6,284 nt of DNA from Gammaproteobacteria bacterium (GTDB lineage Bacteria; Pseudomonadota; Gammaproteobacteria; SZUA-229). A model generated the notes under the pieces. It was not told where the DNA came from, did not search any database, and worked only from the letters and a program-made list of their open reading frames with translations. Numbering within the stretch: position 1 is the first letter of the stretch; each line of letters starts with the position of its first letter. Made by a program: the position numbers and the translations under genes. The stretch covers positions 1-6,284 of the forward strand of contig DAOWLL010000110.1 in the NCBI GenBank assembly GCA_030641945.1, in the 5' to 3' direction. Positions 1 through 6,271 of this stretch are shown in pieces.

Positions 1-911
1 GTATTCGCCAGGCCTTGTTCCAGCTTTATGACGGGTTCCCAGCCAAGTTTTTCTTTAGCCAGTGTTATGTCAGGCTGGCGCTGAGTAGGATCATCTTGCG
101 GCAGCGGCATGTTGATCAGCTCTGAGCTGGAGCCGGTCATTTGCAGGGTTTTTTCTGCGAGTTCACGAATGGTAAATTCACCGGGGTTGCCAAGGTTGAC
201 CGGGCCAATAAAATCATCTTCTGAATTCATCAGGCGAATAAACGCATCGACCATTTCATCGACATAGCAGAAAGAACGGGTTTGCTCACCGTTGCCATAG
301 ATCGTGATTGCTTCCCCTCTAAGTGCCTGTACAACAAAATTTGATACTACACGGCCGTCATTTGCGTGCATTTTCGGTCCATAGGTATTAAAGATGCGCG
401 CAATCTTGATGCGCAGCTTGTGCTGGCGGTAATAGTCCAGGAACAGGGTTTCAGCGCAGCGCTTGCCTTCATCGTAGCAGGAACGAATACCGATAGGATT
501 GACGCGTCCCCAGTAGCCTTCTACCTGTGGGTGCACTTCAGGGTCGCCGTAGACTTCGGAGGTGGATGCCTGCATTATTTTTGCACCGGTTCTTTTTGCC
601 AGCCCCAGCATATTAATGGCGCCATGTACGCAGGTCTTGGTTGTTTGCACCGGGTCATGCTGGTAATGAATCGGAGACGCAGGGCAGGCCAGGTTGTAAA
701 TCTCATCGACTTCGATGTAAAGCGGGATGGTGACATCATGCCTTAGCAACTCAAAGCGGGGATTCGACATTAATTCAAGAACGTTCTGCTTGGTACCGGT
801 GAAGAAGTTATCAAGGCAGATCACCTCATTCCCTTCATTCAGTAATCGCTCACACAGGTGCGAGCCAAGAAAGCCGCCACCGCCAGTCACTAAAATCTTT
901 TTCTCGATCAT
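1..911 (-). CDS. UDP-glucuronate decarboxylase (UDP-xylose synthase), 3' end cut by window edge
   Basis: Cytoplasmic extended short-chain dehydrogenase/reductase that converts UDP-glucuronate to UDP-xylose and CO2 with bound NAD+, making a xylose donor for surface glycans. I translated it from the reverse strand: 303 residues are visible with no stop. The N-terminal Rossmann motif is [10 protein letters not shown] (9-18), with the acidic ribose-binding residue in LDNFFTG at D34. The active-site segment [10 protein letters not shown] (115-124) and the Y146-x3-K150 pair (SCYDEGK) follow. ARIFNTYGP (171-179), DGRVVSNF (185-192) and [11 protein letters not shown] (210-220) are the substrate-binding blocks typical of UDP-xylose synthases, which separates it from generic epimerases. 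The family is about 310-320 residues long, so only a short tail is missing. One small deviation is K180 where the family usually has R (YGPRM). The ATG at 909-911 has an AAGG ribosome site 9 bases upstream. It lies 34 bases after the LtaS-like gene on the same strand, so co-transcription is likely. The family call is firm; the destination of the UDP-xylose is unknown. Confidence 0.95.
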   Translation of the reverse strand, partial: MIEKKILVTGGGGFLGSHLCERLLNEGNEVICLDNFFTGTKQNVLELMSNPRFELLRHDVTIPLYIEVDEIYNLACPASPIHYQHDPVQTTKTCVHGAINMLGLAKRTGAKIMQASTSEVYGDPEVHPQVEGYWGRVNPIGIRSCYDEGKRCAETLFLDYYRQHKLRIKIARIFNTYGPKMHANDGRVVSNFVVQALRGEAITIYGNGEQTRSFCYVDEMVDAFIRLMNSEDDFIGPVNLGNPGEFTIRELAEKTLQMTGSSSELINMPLPQDDPTQRQPDITLAKEKLGWEPVIKLEQGLAN

Positions 912-920
912 TTTTCGCTA

Positions 921-924
921 CCTT
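921..924 (-). promoter_or_regulatory. Ribosome binding site of the UDP-xylose synthase gene
   Basis: Read on the minus strand this is AAGG, 9 bases before the ATG at 911-909. It fixes the start of the decarboxylase and shows that the gene has its own translation signal even though the gap to the upstream gene is only 34 bases. No hairpin followed by a T-run is visible in that gap (912-945), which fits read-through from the LtaS-like gene. Confidence 0.6.
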
Positions 925-945
925 GATTATTTTGCTTGTTCGTTT

Positions 946-2991
946 TTATTTACTGCGCTTATCTTGCGGGATGATATCCCCGGGCTTGTTATTTTCCCGC
1001 ATATACTGCATCGTGTCCCGCATCGCCCCAGTGTATTCAGCCAGTGTTTTCGTGATCCCGGGATGTTGTGCCGACACATCTTCTCTGGGCGTATCAGAAT
1101 CCAGTCTGTGCAGTTTTGCATCAGTGCCGTCAAAACGCATCATAAAATAATATTCATCGTTGAGCAGGCCGATAATACGCCCGCCGCCATGTTCAATGGT
1201 GAATGCATAGCGATTAGCATCGAAGCGCTTGTCCAGCAGGTCCCTGCCCAGGGTGCTGTCAATGTAGTCAGTGCGGGTGACCGAGGCTATCGTCGGCAGC
1301 ACATCGACCTGGCTTGCCACCCTGGCAAACGTTTCGGGCTCAGTGATTATACCTTTTCCGACCATCACCAGGGGTACCCTGAGGCCCGATATTCTCAGCT
1401 GTTCTTCGGATTTCGGTGTGTGTTTGCCGGTGCTGGCCTGGATACCGTGGTCACCGAAAAATACGAACAGGGTATTGTCAAAATACGGCTCCTGCTCGGC
1501 GAGTTGCATGAAATGCCCGATGCTGTGGTCCATGAAGCGGAACGAGTTGAGTTCTTCCAGTGAGTGGAAGCCGTAGTCGGTAACCTCGTGCTCGAGATCA
1601 TCAGCGGTGAGCACTTCGAAACCCCTGTTGTCCTCCGGGATGGTATAGGGGCGGTGGTTGCCCGAGGTCTGGATGATGGCAAAGAAAGGCCCATCGACAT
1701 TCTTCAGTACGTAATGCGCCTCTTCGAACAGGCTCAGGTCCGAGATACCCCAGACATCGACCCGGGGCGATGTGTAGCTGCCTTCCTCGTAAATTTCAAG
1801 CTGGGGGATATTGGCCGAAAGCAGGCCCCTGATGTTGGCCCAGCTGGCGCTGCCGCCGAGGAAATAAAATTTTTCATGTGCATCAAAAGCATTGATGATG
1901 GTGTGCTGATCAACGATAAGTGGATTGCGGCTCGAGGTTTTGTTCAGTTCGATATCGGGAATGCCGGTTATAAACGTCCACACCGAGCGGGCCGTGCCGG
2001 TCTGGGTCACATAAAAGTTGTTGAAGAAGTAGCCCTCGCTGGCCAGCCTGTCCAGGTGTGGCGTCGGGTTCAACGGGTTGCCGCCGAGACCGGATTTATA
2101 GGACGCAAACGATTCGAGTATGACGACGACAACATTCGGTTCCATCTGCCCCGGGTCGGTGTCGAAATCAAAGCGCCGGGTGTAATTCAGCTTATCCGGG
2201 TCAGGATTATCGACCGCCAGGTAGTCAGCCATCAACGGGTAGGAATCCCTGGCGGCGGGTATATCGAAGGTTTCGTCCTTGTTTTTCAGCGTATTGAAGA
2301 AATACAGGATCGGGTTGGTTGCCAGCTGGCCGGTAAAGGCATGCGTGCTGAAAAATGCATCGCTCCAGCGCAGCGGATACCACGAGATCTTTCCGTACAG
2401 GCCAACCAGCACGACAAAGAAAGTAATGATGACAATGGCCGTCTTCTGGTACCAGCGACGGTATTGCCCCGGCATCGGCTGGATGTAGCCGGTGACGAAC
2501 CTGAACAGGGCCATGCTGGTATAAACCAGTAAAATCAGCACCAGGCTGCCGGTGATCACCGGGTAGGTTTGCCAGACCATGGTTGCCGATATCTGCAGAT
2601 TTTCCAGGAACCTGAGCGCAGTCGCGTTCAGCCGTTGCTCGAGGTAGGCATAATGGCCAAAGTCAATTGCGTAGACCGCGAGCAGGCCGAGCACCACGAT
2701 GCTGGCATAGACAAACCAGATGCGTTTCCCCGCCTCACTGTAGACCGGATGGATCGGCTTGATCCAGCCCAGCAGCAATATCGGCATGGCGAGCCCCAGT
2801 GAAACCTGCAAATCGTATTTGAACCCGAGGTAGAACGCCTGCATCAGCTCAGCAGCGGGTGCCGGATCCAGTGGACTGTTGAATCTGAGCCAGAATACGA
2901 CCCTTAAGATGGTTTGCACCAACAGAAATAACAGTACCGCCTTGATCGTGTAAAGCTGCAGCCTGGGCAGGAATTTTGTTAGTGATTTCAT
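946..2991 (-). CDS. LtaS-type membrane sulfatase-fold phosphotransferase (phosphoglycerol/phosphoethanolamine transferase-like)
   Basis: A 681-residue protein of the LtaS/OpgB (alkaline phosphatase superfamily, Sulfatase domain) type. Known members move phosphoglycerol or related head groups from a phospholipid to an acceptor glycan outside the cytoplasmic membrane. Five hydrophobic segments lie near residues 13-34, 61-80, 91-113, 142-165 and 183-203, followed by a linker and a catalytic domain from about 284 to 600. The expected metal and nucleophile residues are present: E293 in VVVILESF, T333 in QTGTARSVW (predicted nucleophile), H446 in SGNHRPY, and D514-H515 in FFGDHG. Their order and spacing resemble the E/T/H/D-H set of Staphylococcus aureus LtaS. 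GGSASW (379-384) matches the region of the family's substrate-pocket tryptophan. The ATG at 2991-2989 has only a weak, distant AGG (3005-3007). Donor and acceptor cannot be read from sequence; in a Gram-negative cell, periplasmic glucans, LPS or another surface glycan are candidates. Fold and enzyme class are firm, substrate open. Confidence 0.9.
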   Translation of the reverse strand: MKSLTKFLPRLQLYTIKAVLLFLLVQTILRVVFWLRFNSPLDPAPAAELMQAFYLGFKYDLQVSLGLAMPILLLGWIKPIHPVYSEAGKRIWFVYASIVVLGLLAVYAIDFGHYAYLEQRLNATALRFLENLQISATMVWQTYPVITGSLVLILLVYTSMALFRFVTGYIQPMPGQYRRWYQKTAIVIITFFVVLVGLYGKISWYPLRWSDAFFSTHAFTGQLATNPILYFFNTLKNKDETFDIPAARDSYPLMADYLAVDNPDPDKLNYTRRFDFDTDPGQMEPNVVVVILESFASYKSGLGGNPLNPTPHLDRLASEGYFFNNFYVTQTGTARSVWTFITGIPDIELNKTSSRNPLIVDQHTIINAFDAHEKFYFLGGSASWANIRGLLSANIPQLEIYEEGSYTSPRVDVWGISDLSLFEEAHYVLKNVDGPFFAIIQTSGNHRPYTIPEDNRGFEVLTADDLEHEVTDYGFHSLEELNSFRFMDHSIGHFMQLAEQEPYFDNTLFVFFGDHGIQASTGKHTPKSEEQLRISGLRVPLVMVGKGIITEPETFARVASQVDVLPTIASVTRTDYIDSTLGRDLLDKRFDANRYAFTIEHGGGRIIGLLNDEYYFMMRFDGTDAKLHRLDSDTPREDVSAQHPGITKTLAEYTGAMRDTMQYMRENNKPGDIIPQDKRSK

Positions 2992-3034
2992 TGAATTGGG
3001 TAAACCTGAAAATAACAGATTTGAGGCATCCTAT

Positions 3035-3038
3035 AAGG
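3035..3038 (+). promoter_or_regulatory. Possible ribosome site for an alternative GTG start (3046) of the phosphatase
   Basis: AAGG lies 7 bases before an in-frame GTG at 3046. Using it would add 16 residues (first MYHNGHY, then RYVMCYICT) in front of the membrane anchor. The in-frame ATGs at 3076 and 3094 lack any purine-rich site at the proper distance. The translation signal therefore favours 3046, while protein topology favours 3094, where a short basic stretch (MSWIKRLIK) leads straight into the hydrophobic segment. Confidence 0.3.
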
Positions 3039-3052
3039 CTGCGTAGTGTATC

Positions 3053-3066
3053 ATAATGGTCATTAT
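3053..3066. repeat. Short inverted repeat ATAATG-GT-CATTAT
   Basis: Perfect 6-base arms (3053-3058 and 3061-3066) surround a 2-base centre. It sits between the divergent genes and overlaps the possible -10 hexamer CATAAT (3052-3057), a position where a dimeric repressor could act. AT-rich short dyads also arise by chance, so an operator role is only a suggestion. Confidence 0.35.
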
Positions 3067-3081
3067 CGCTACGTTATGTGC

Positions 3082-3091
3082 TACATATGTA
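3082..3091. repeat. 10-base palindrome TACATATGTA just before the phosphatase ATG
   Basis: A perfect palindrome ending 2 bases before the ATG at 3094, in the place where a ribosome site would normally be. It could be a protein-binding site, or simply coding sequence if translation starts further upstream. Confidence 0.35.
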
Positions 3092-3093
3092 CC

Positions 3094-4500
3094 ATGAGCT
3101 GGATTAAACGGTTAATTAAGGTAATTCTTTTTCTTGTTGTTGCATATGTAGTCGGCAGGGTAGGTGTTGTCTTTTTCAGCAGTCAGCTTACCGGGGAGCG
3201 TGCACCCTATCTGCAGCGTTTGACCCAGGACAGTGTCACGATACGGTGGCAGACACGTGAAAACAGGATGGGTGTGCTCAAATACGGCCTGCACCCGGAC
3301 CATCTGAACTACACCCTGCTAGAAGACTCCGTCGGCAAAATCCACTCTATAACGGCTAACAGGTTAGAGCCGGGCAAGCGATATTATTATTCGATTGGTG
3401 ATATCAGTGGCTACAAGGACCCTGATCCGGAACACGACTGGTTCCACACCATGCCAGAGGATGGATCGGGGAAACCCACACGTATCTGGGTCATTGGCGA
3501 TCCAGGCCAGCCTGGAGAGGTGTCACTCGCTGTGCGCGATGCCATGCTGAGCTGGATTGATGAAAACCCACGGTCAGACAACGAATATATCAACCTGTGG
3601 CTCGCTTTGGGTGATCTGGCTTATCGTTCAGGCACAAATGAACAGTTCCAGGCCGCATTATTCGATACCTACCCAAATATTCTGCGAAATCAGTCACTTT
3701 GGCCGGTTTACGGTAATCATGACGCGCGCCGCTGGACCTACTTCAAGTTATTCACGCTGCCAGAAAATGGCGAGGCGGGTGGTGTGCCTTCCGGTACAGA
3801 AAACTACTATGCCATTGACTATGACAACATACACCTGGTGATGCTCGACAGCCAGGATTCGAATTTAAAACCCGATAGCGACATGCTGGCGTGGCTGAAA
3901 AAAGACCTGTCAGAAAACACCAGGCAATGGTTGATTGCAGTGTTTCATCATCCGCCCTATAGCAAGGGGACGCACAACTCCGACGAGAGAAAAGACAGCG
4001 CGGGCCGCATGGTCAAGCTGCGGCAATATGTTTTACCGATACTGGAAGCGGCCGCTGTCGACCTGGTTCTGTCCGGCCACAGTCATATGTATGAACGCAG
4101 CCATTTGATGGATTGCCATTATGGTCAATCGGATGAGTTCAGCGACAACAATATTATTTCAAGGGGCATTCACGGACAGTACAAAGAATACAGAAAGCCG
4201 AAGAATAATATTGCCCATTCCGGGGCAGTCTATGTGGTAGCAGGCTCCTCATCAAAAGTGGACTCCGGTCCGCTGAATCATCCTGCCATGGTCGTGTCCA
4301 TGGAAGAAGCCGGTTCACTGGTGATCGATGTTGAAGGCAACAGGCTGACATCACGCTTTATTAATGAAGAAGGCGTCGTCAAGGACGAGTTTTCAATTCA
4401 GAAGCAAAACGGATTTACCAGCAATTACACGCAATGCATTGTTCAAAAAGAAAGTCAGCAGAAGGAAACCACAGAGCAGGATAGCGTTCAGGCCGAGTAA
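3094..4500 (+). CDS. Membrane-anchored purple acid phosphatase-like metallophosphoesterase
   Basis: 468 residues from the ATG at 3094 (484 from the alternative GTG at 3046). A basic N-terminus (MSWIKRLIK) and a hydrophobic segment at about 6-28 form a signal anchor, putting the rest in the periplasm. Residues about 37-118 are a fibronectin-III-like purple acid phosphatase N-domain (APYLQRL, SVTIRWQT, LEPGKRYYYSIGD). The metallophosphoesterase domain follows with a full two-metal ligand set: D136 (GDP), D174 and Y177 (GDLAY), N208 (GNHD), H285 (FHHPPY), H329 and H331 (GHSHMYER). The tyrosine in GDLAY is the residue that gives purple acid phosphatases their colour, so a tyrosinate-iron site is plausible. 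Downstream, SGAVYVVAGSSSKV and GPLNHPAM are typical of bacterial relatives. The last 30 or so residues are a polar Q/E/K-rich tail. It is divergent from the LtaS-like gene and overlaps the heptosyltransferase 3' end by 13 bases. The natural phosphoester substrate is unknown. Confidence 0.92.
   Translation: MSWIKRLIKVILFLVVAYVVGRVGVVFFSSQLTGERAPYLQRLTQDSVTIRWQTRENRMGVLKYGLHPDHLNYTLLEDSVGKIHSITANRLEPGKRYYYSIGDISGYKDPDPEHDWFHTMPEDGSGKPTRIWVIGDPGQPGEVSLAVRDAMLSWIDENPRSDNEYINLWLALGDLAYRSGTNEQFQAALFDTYPNILRNQSLWPVYGNHDARRWTYFKLFTLPENGEAGGVPSGTENYYAIDYDNIHLVMLDSQDSNLKPDSDMLAWLKKDLSENTRQWLIAVFHHPPYSKGTHNSDERKDSAGRMVKLRQYVLPILEAAAVDLVLSGHSHMYERSHLMDCHYGQSDEFSDNNIISRGIHGQYKEYRKPKNNIAHSGAVYVVAGSSSKVDSGPLNHPAMVVSMEEAGSLVIDVEGNRLTSRFINEEGVVKDEFSIQKQNGFTSNYTQCIVQKESQQKETTEQDSVQAE
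4488..4500. other. Convergent 3' overlap of phosphatase and heptosyltransferase genes
   Basis: The phosphatase stop (TAA, 4498-4500) lies inside the last codons of the minus-strand heptosyltransferase, whose stop (TGA) is at 4490-4488. The 13 shared bases leave no room for a separate terminator. I see no strong hairpin with a T-run on either side; a weak TGCC/GGCA pairing at about 4508-4526 has no T-run. Confidence 0.85.
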
Positions 4501-5552
4501 TCCTCCAGTGCCCTGGTCAACCTGGCAGTCACGTCTTGCGCTGTTATCAGCGCCATGCACTCATCATTCTGGATACGTTTGCCCCAGGGCGCATCATTAA
4601 CTTCCAGCTCGTAGTATTTACGCAGAGCCTCGGGATATTTGTTAACGACAAGCTCTTTGTAGTTATAGGGGCCGGCACGCTGCGGATTGGTGGCGGCATA
4701 GAGGCCGATCACCGGCGTGCCCAGGGCGCTGGCAATGTGTGCCGGCCCGGTGTCAGGTGCAATAACGGCGTGTGATAAATGCAGCAAGGCAACCAGTTCC
4801 GGCAAGGTGGTTTTACCCACCATATTGTGTGGTTTATGACTGCACAAGGCTGCAATGGCGTCGGCCATGTTGCGTTCATCACTGGAAGGGCCGCCCGTCA
4901 GCAGCACGGTCATACCATGGTGTTCAGCGGCGAAGTCAGCAACTTCCGCATAGCCTTCAGCCGTCCAGTTGCGCCAGTTGCGTGATTTGGCGACAGCGCA
5001 GGGGTTGATTGCGAGAAACTTGTCGCCACTGATCATCTGCTTTACGTTTTCAACAGCGCGGGCAGAAACCGGCAAATCCCATTTAAATACCGGCTCAAGC
5101 CCGAGGCGCCTGGGGAACTCGATGAAACTGTCGACCACATGCTGCCGGGTGCTGCGTGGAAAAATCTTTTCATTGGTAAACAGCCATTGCATGTCTTTTG
5201 CACGAGCACGATCAAAGCCGAGTTTTATTTTTGCTTTTATTAACAGGCTGGTGATCGAGGCGCGTAAAGACAGTTGCATATGCAGCAGAACATCGAAGCG
5301 GTGATCAGCAAGTTTGCTGCGGATATCGCGGTATGCACCGAAGCCAAGCGATTTGTCAAAAGTGATAAACTCAACACCGTCAATCTCACTGACCAGGGCA
5401 TGCTCGTTTTTGCCAATGACCCAGGTGATCCTTGTTTTCGGCCAGTGATGTTGCAGGGTCCTCAAAACAGGCAGTGCGTGGGTAATGTCGCCAATTGCAG
5501 ACAAACGCAGAATGCATACTGAATCAGGTGTGGAAGAGAGTGGCAGAATCAT
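4488..5552 (-). CDS. GT9 ADP-heptose:LPS heptosyltransferase, probable heptosyltransferase I (OpsX/WaaC type)
   Basis: 354-residue GT-B enzyme of family GT9, acting at the cytoplasmic face of the inner membrane, where it transfers L-glycero-D-manno-heptose from ADP-heptose to the LPS inner core. The N-domain begins with the acceptor-side motif VCILRLSAIGDITHALPVL (12-30), matching heptosyltransferase I. FDVLLHMQLSLRAS (86-99) and IKLGFDRARAKDMQWLF (109-125) are characteristic central blocks. The C-domain has the phosphate-binding LLTGGPSSDE (217-226) and the family signature D267-TGP-A-H272, then GLYAATNPQRAGPY (283-296). The start must be the ATG at 5552-5550, because a stop codon lies seven codons upstream with no start codon between; no ribosome site precedes it. 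Its neighbour kdkA makes the phosphorylated Kdo acceptor used by H. influenzae OpsX, which supports transfer of the first heptose. WaaF-type activity cannot be fully excluded. Confidence 0.93.
   Translation of the reverse strand: MILPLSSTPDSVCILRLSAIGDITHALPVLRTLQHHWPKTRITWVIGKNEHALVSEIDGVEFITFDKSLGFGAYRDIRSKLADHRFDVLLHMQLSLRASITSLLIKAKIKLGFDRARAKDMQWLFTNEKIFPRSTRQHVVDSFIEFPRRLGLEPVFKWDLPVSARAVENVKQMISGDKFLAINPCAVAKSRNWRNWTAEGYAEVADFAAEHHGMTVLLTGGPSSDERNMADAIAALCSHKPHNMVGKTTLPELVALLHLSHAVIAPDTGPAHIASALGTPVIGLYAATNPQRAGPYNYKELVVNKYPEALRKYYELEVNDAPWGKRIQNDECMALITAQDVTARLTRALEDYSA
5526..5530 (+). promoter_or_regulatory. Probable ribosome binding site of kdkA
   Basis: AGGTG is complementary to the CACCU of the 16S rRNA 3' end and lies 9 bases before the GTG at 5540. 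This supports 5540 as the kdkA start, giving 243 residues, close to the usual length of about 240. Other in-frame options are TTG 5495, GTG 5528 and CTG 5567. The site lies within the heptosyltransferase coding region of the opposite strand. Confidence 0.45.
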
Positions 5553-6271
5553 TAAAAAAGGAAAGTCTGGTCAGTATCGGTAAGCGGCATATCCTATACG
5601 ATGCTTCATTGATTGAACATCCGCAGGCCGAACTTTTTGATATCGACAAGGCGCAGCAACACGCTGATGAACAGTCATTGGCTGAAGGCAGAGGCCATGC
5701 TGTCTTTTTTAAATACCAGGGGCAGGACCTGGTATTAAAGCACTACCAGCGCGGCGGCAAGATAGCGGCACTGATGGGTGATAAATATATTGGTGCGGAC
5801 TGTAACAAGTCGCGCTCTTTCCGGGAATGGCGTTTATTAACACAGATGTGCGAAATGGAGCTGCCGGTGCCAACACCGGTTGCTGCCAGTTGTGTCAAAC
5901 ACGGCATGCTTTATCGTGCGGACCTGATCACCAGACAACTCAACAACGTGGTAACACTTGCAGACTACCTGCTGGAAAGTGAATGTGATGCAGCAAGCTG
6001 GCGTGCAGTCGGCTGCTGCATTCGCCGCTTTCACGATGCGTCTGTTTATCACGCCGACCTGAATGCGCGCAACATACTGCTCAATGCTGAAAACAGCAAT
6101 GTCTACCTGATCGATTTCGACAAGGGAAGCATACGATACCTCGGTGAAGCATGGAAATCATCGAACCTCGCACGCCTGCAACGTTCGTTGCTTAAATTCA
6201 AATCTTTGAACACAGTGTTTCACTTTAGCCAGCATAACTGGGATGCGTTATTGAATGGCTATAATGAATAG
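5540..6271 (+). CDS. kdkA: 3-deoxy-D-manno-octulosonic acid (Kdo) kinase
   Basis: Cytoplasmic kinase that phosphorylates the Kdo of Kdo-lipid IVA/lipid A, using ATP, in species with a single Kdo. It has a protein kinase-like fold (WaaP/KdkA family). From the GTG at 5540 it has 243 residues. Visible blocks in order are ILYDASLIEHP (18-28) and ELFD (31-34), the family signature VLKHYQRGGKIA (65-76) with likely ATP-contacting K67, SFREWRLL (93-100) with the helix-C type glutamate E96, LPVPTPVAA (108-116), and YRADLIT (125-131). The catalytic loop is YHADLNARNILL (170-181) with D173 and N178, and the metal-binding segment is LIDFDKG (190-196) with D192. The C-terminal NLARLQRSLLK (209-219) is also typical. 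It is transcribed away from the heptosyltransferase gene, with overlapping 5' ends. The start is the only uncertain point, because every candidate is a non-ATG codon. Confidence 0.95.
   Translation: MAESLKKESLVSIGKRHILYDASLIEHPQAELFDIDKAQQHADEQSLAEGRGHAVFFKYQGQDLVLKHYQRGGKIAALMGDKYIGADCNKSRSFREWRLLTQMCEMELPVPTPVAASCVKHGMLYRADLITRQLNNVVTLADYLLESECDAASWRAVGCCIRRFHDASVYHADLNARNILLNAENSNVYLIDFDKGSIRYLGEAWKSSNLARLQRSLLKFKSLNTVFHFSQHNWDALLNGYNE

Larger units (their letters stand above)
2992..3093. promoter_or_regulatory. Divergent intergenic control region between the LtaS-like and phosphatase genes
   Basis: About 100 bases separate the two divergent starts, so promoters for both directions are expected here. 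I see no convincing sigma-70 promoter pair. On the plus strand TATAAG (3032-3037) and CATAAT (3052-3057) each match five of six -10 positions, but neither has a good -35 at the right distance; TTGAGG (3021-3026) is the best -35-like hexamer. If CATAAT is the -10, transcription would start near 3064, which favours the phosphatase start at 3094 over the GTG at 3046. The region also holds the short repeats and dyads listed separately. The role is inferred from gene orientation. Confidence 0.4.

Noticed and set aside
366..746. Plus-strand open frame of 126 codons
   Set aside because: It is antisense to the UDP-xylose synthase, whose conserved motifs cover the same bases. No family is recognised in the antisense translation.
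912..945. Possible terminator between the LtaS-like and UDP-xylose synthase genes
   Set aside because: AT-rich with T-runs but no inverted repeat able to form a stem.
1564..2532. Long plus-strand open frame (322 codons), preceded in the same frame by another (727-1563)
   Set aside because: It lies antisense to the LtaS-like gene, whose active-site motifs are all on the minus strand. The translation shows no recognisable domain, and long antisense frames follow from codon bias.
3557..3841. Plus-strand frame of 94 codons inside the phosphatase
   Set aside because: It is an out-of-frame shadow of the metallophosphoesterase domain; the metal-binding motifs are in the other frame.
4508..4526. 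Possible terminator hairpin after the phosphatase gene
   Set aside because: Only a 4-base stem (TGCC/GGCA) with an imperfect interior and no following T-run.
4769..5522. Several plus-strand frames of 68-111 codons
   Set aside because: All are opposite the heptosyltransferase and have no domain signature or ribosome site.
5495..5530. TTG (5495) as kdkA start and TTGCAG...CATACT as its promoter
   Set aside because: The TTG start would add 15 residues not expected for the family and has no ribosome site. The promoter-like hexamers match poorly and have a 14-base spacer.
5588..5620. Minus-strand promoter for the heptosyltransferase inside kdkA (TTCAAT, TATAGG)
   Set aside because: The spacer is 13 bases, too short for sigma-70, and the hexamers match weakly.
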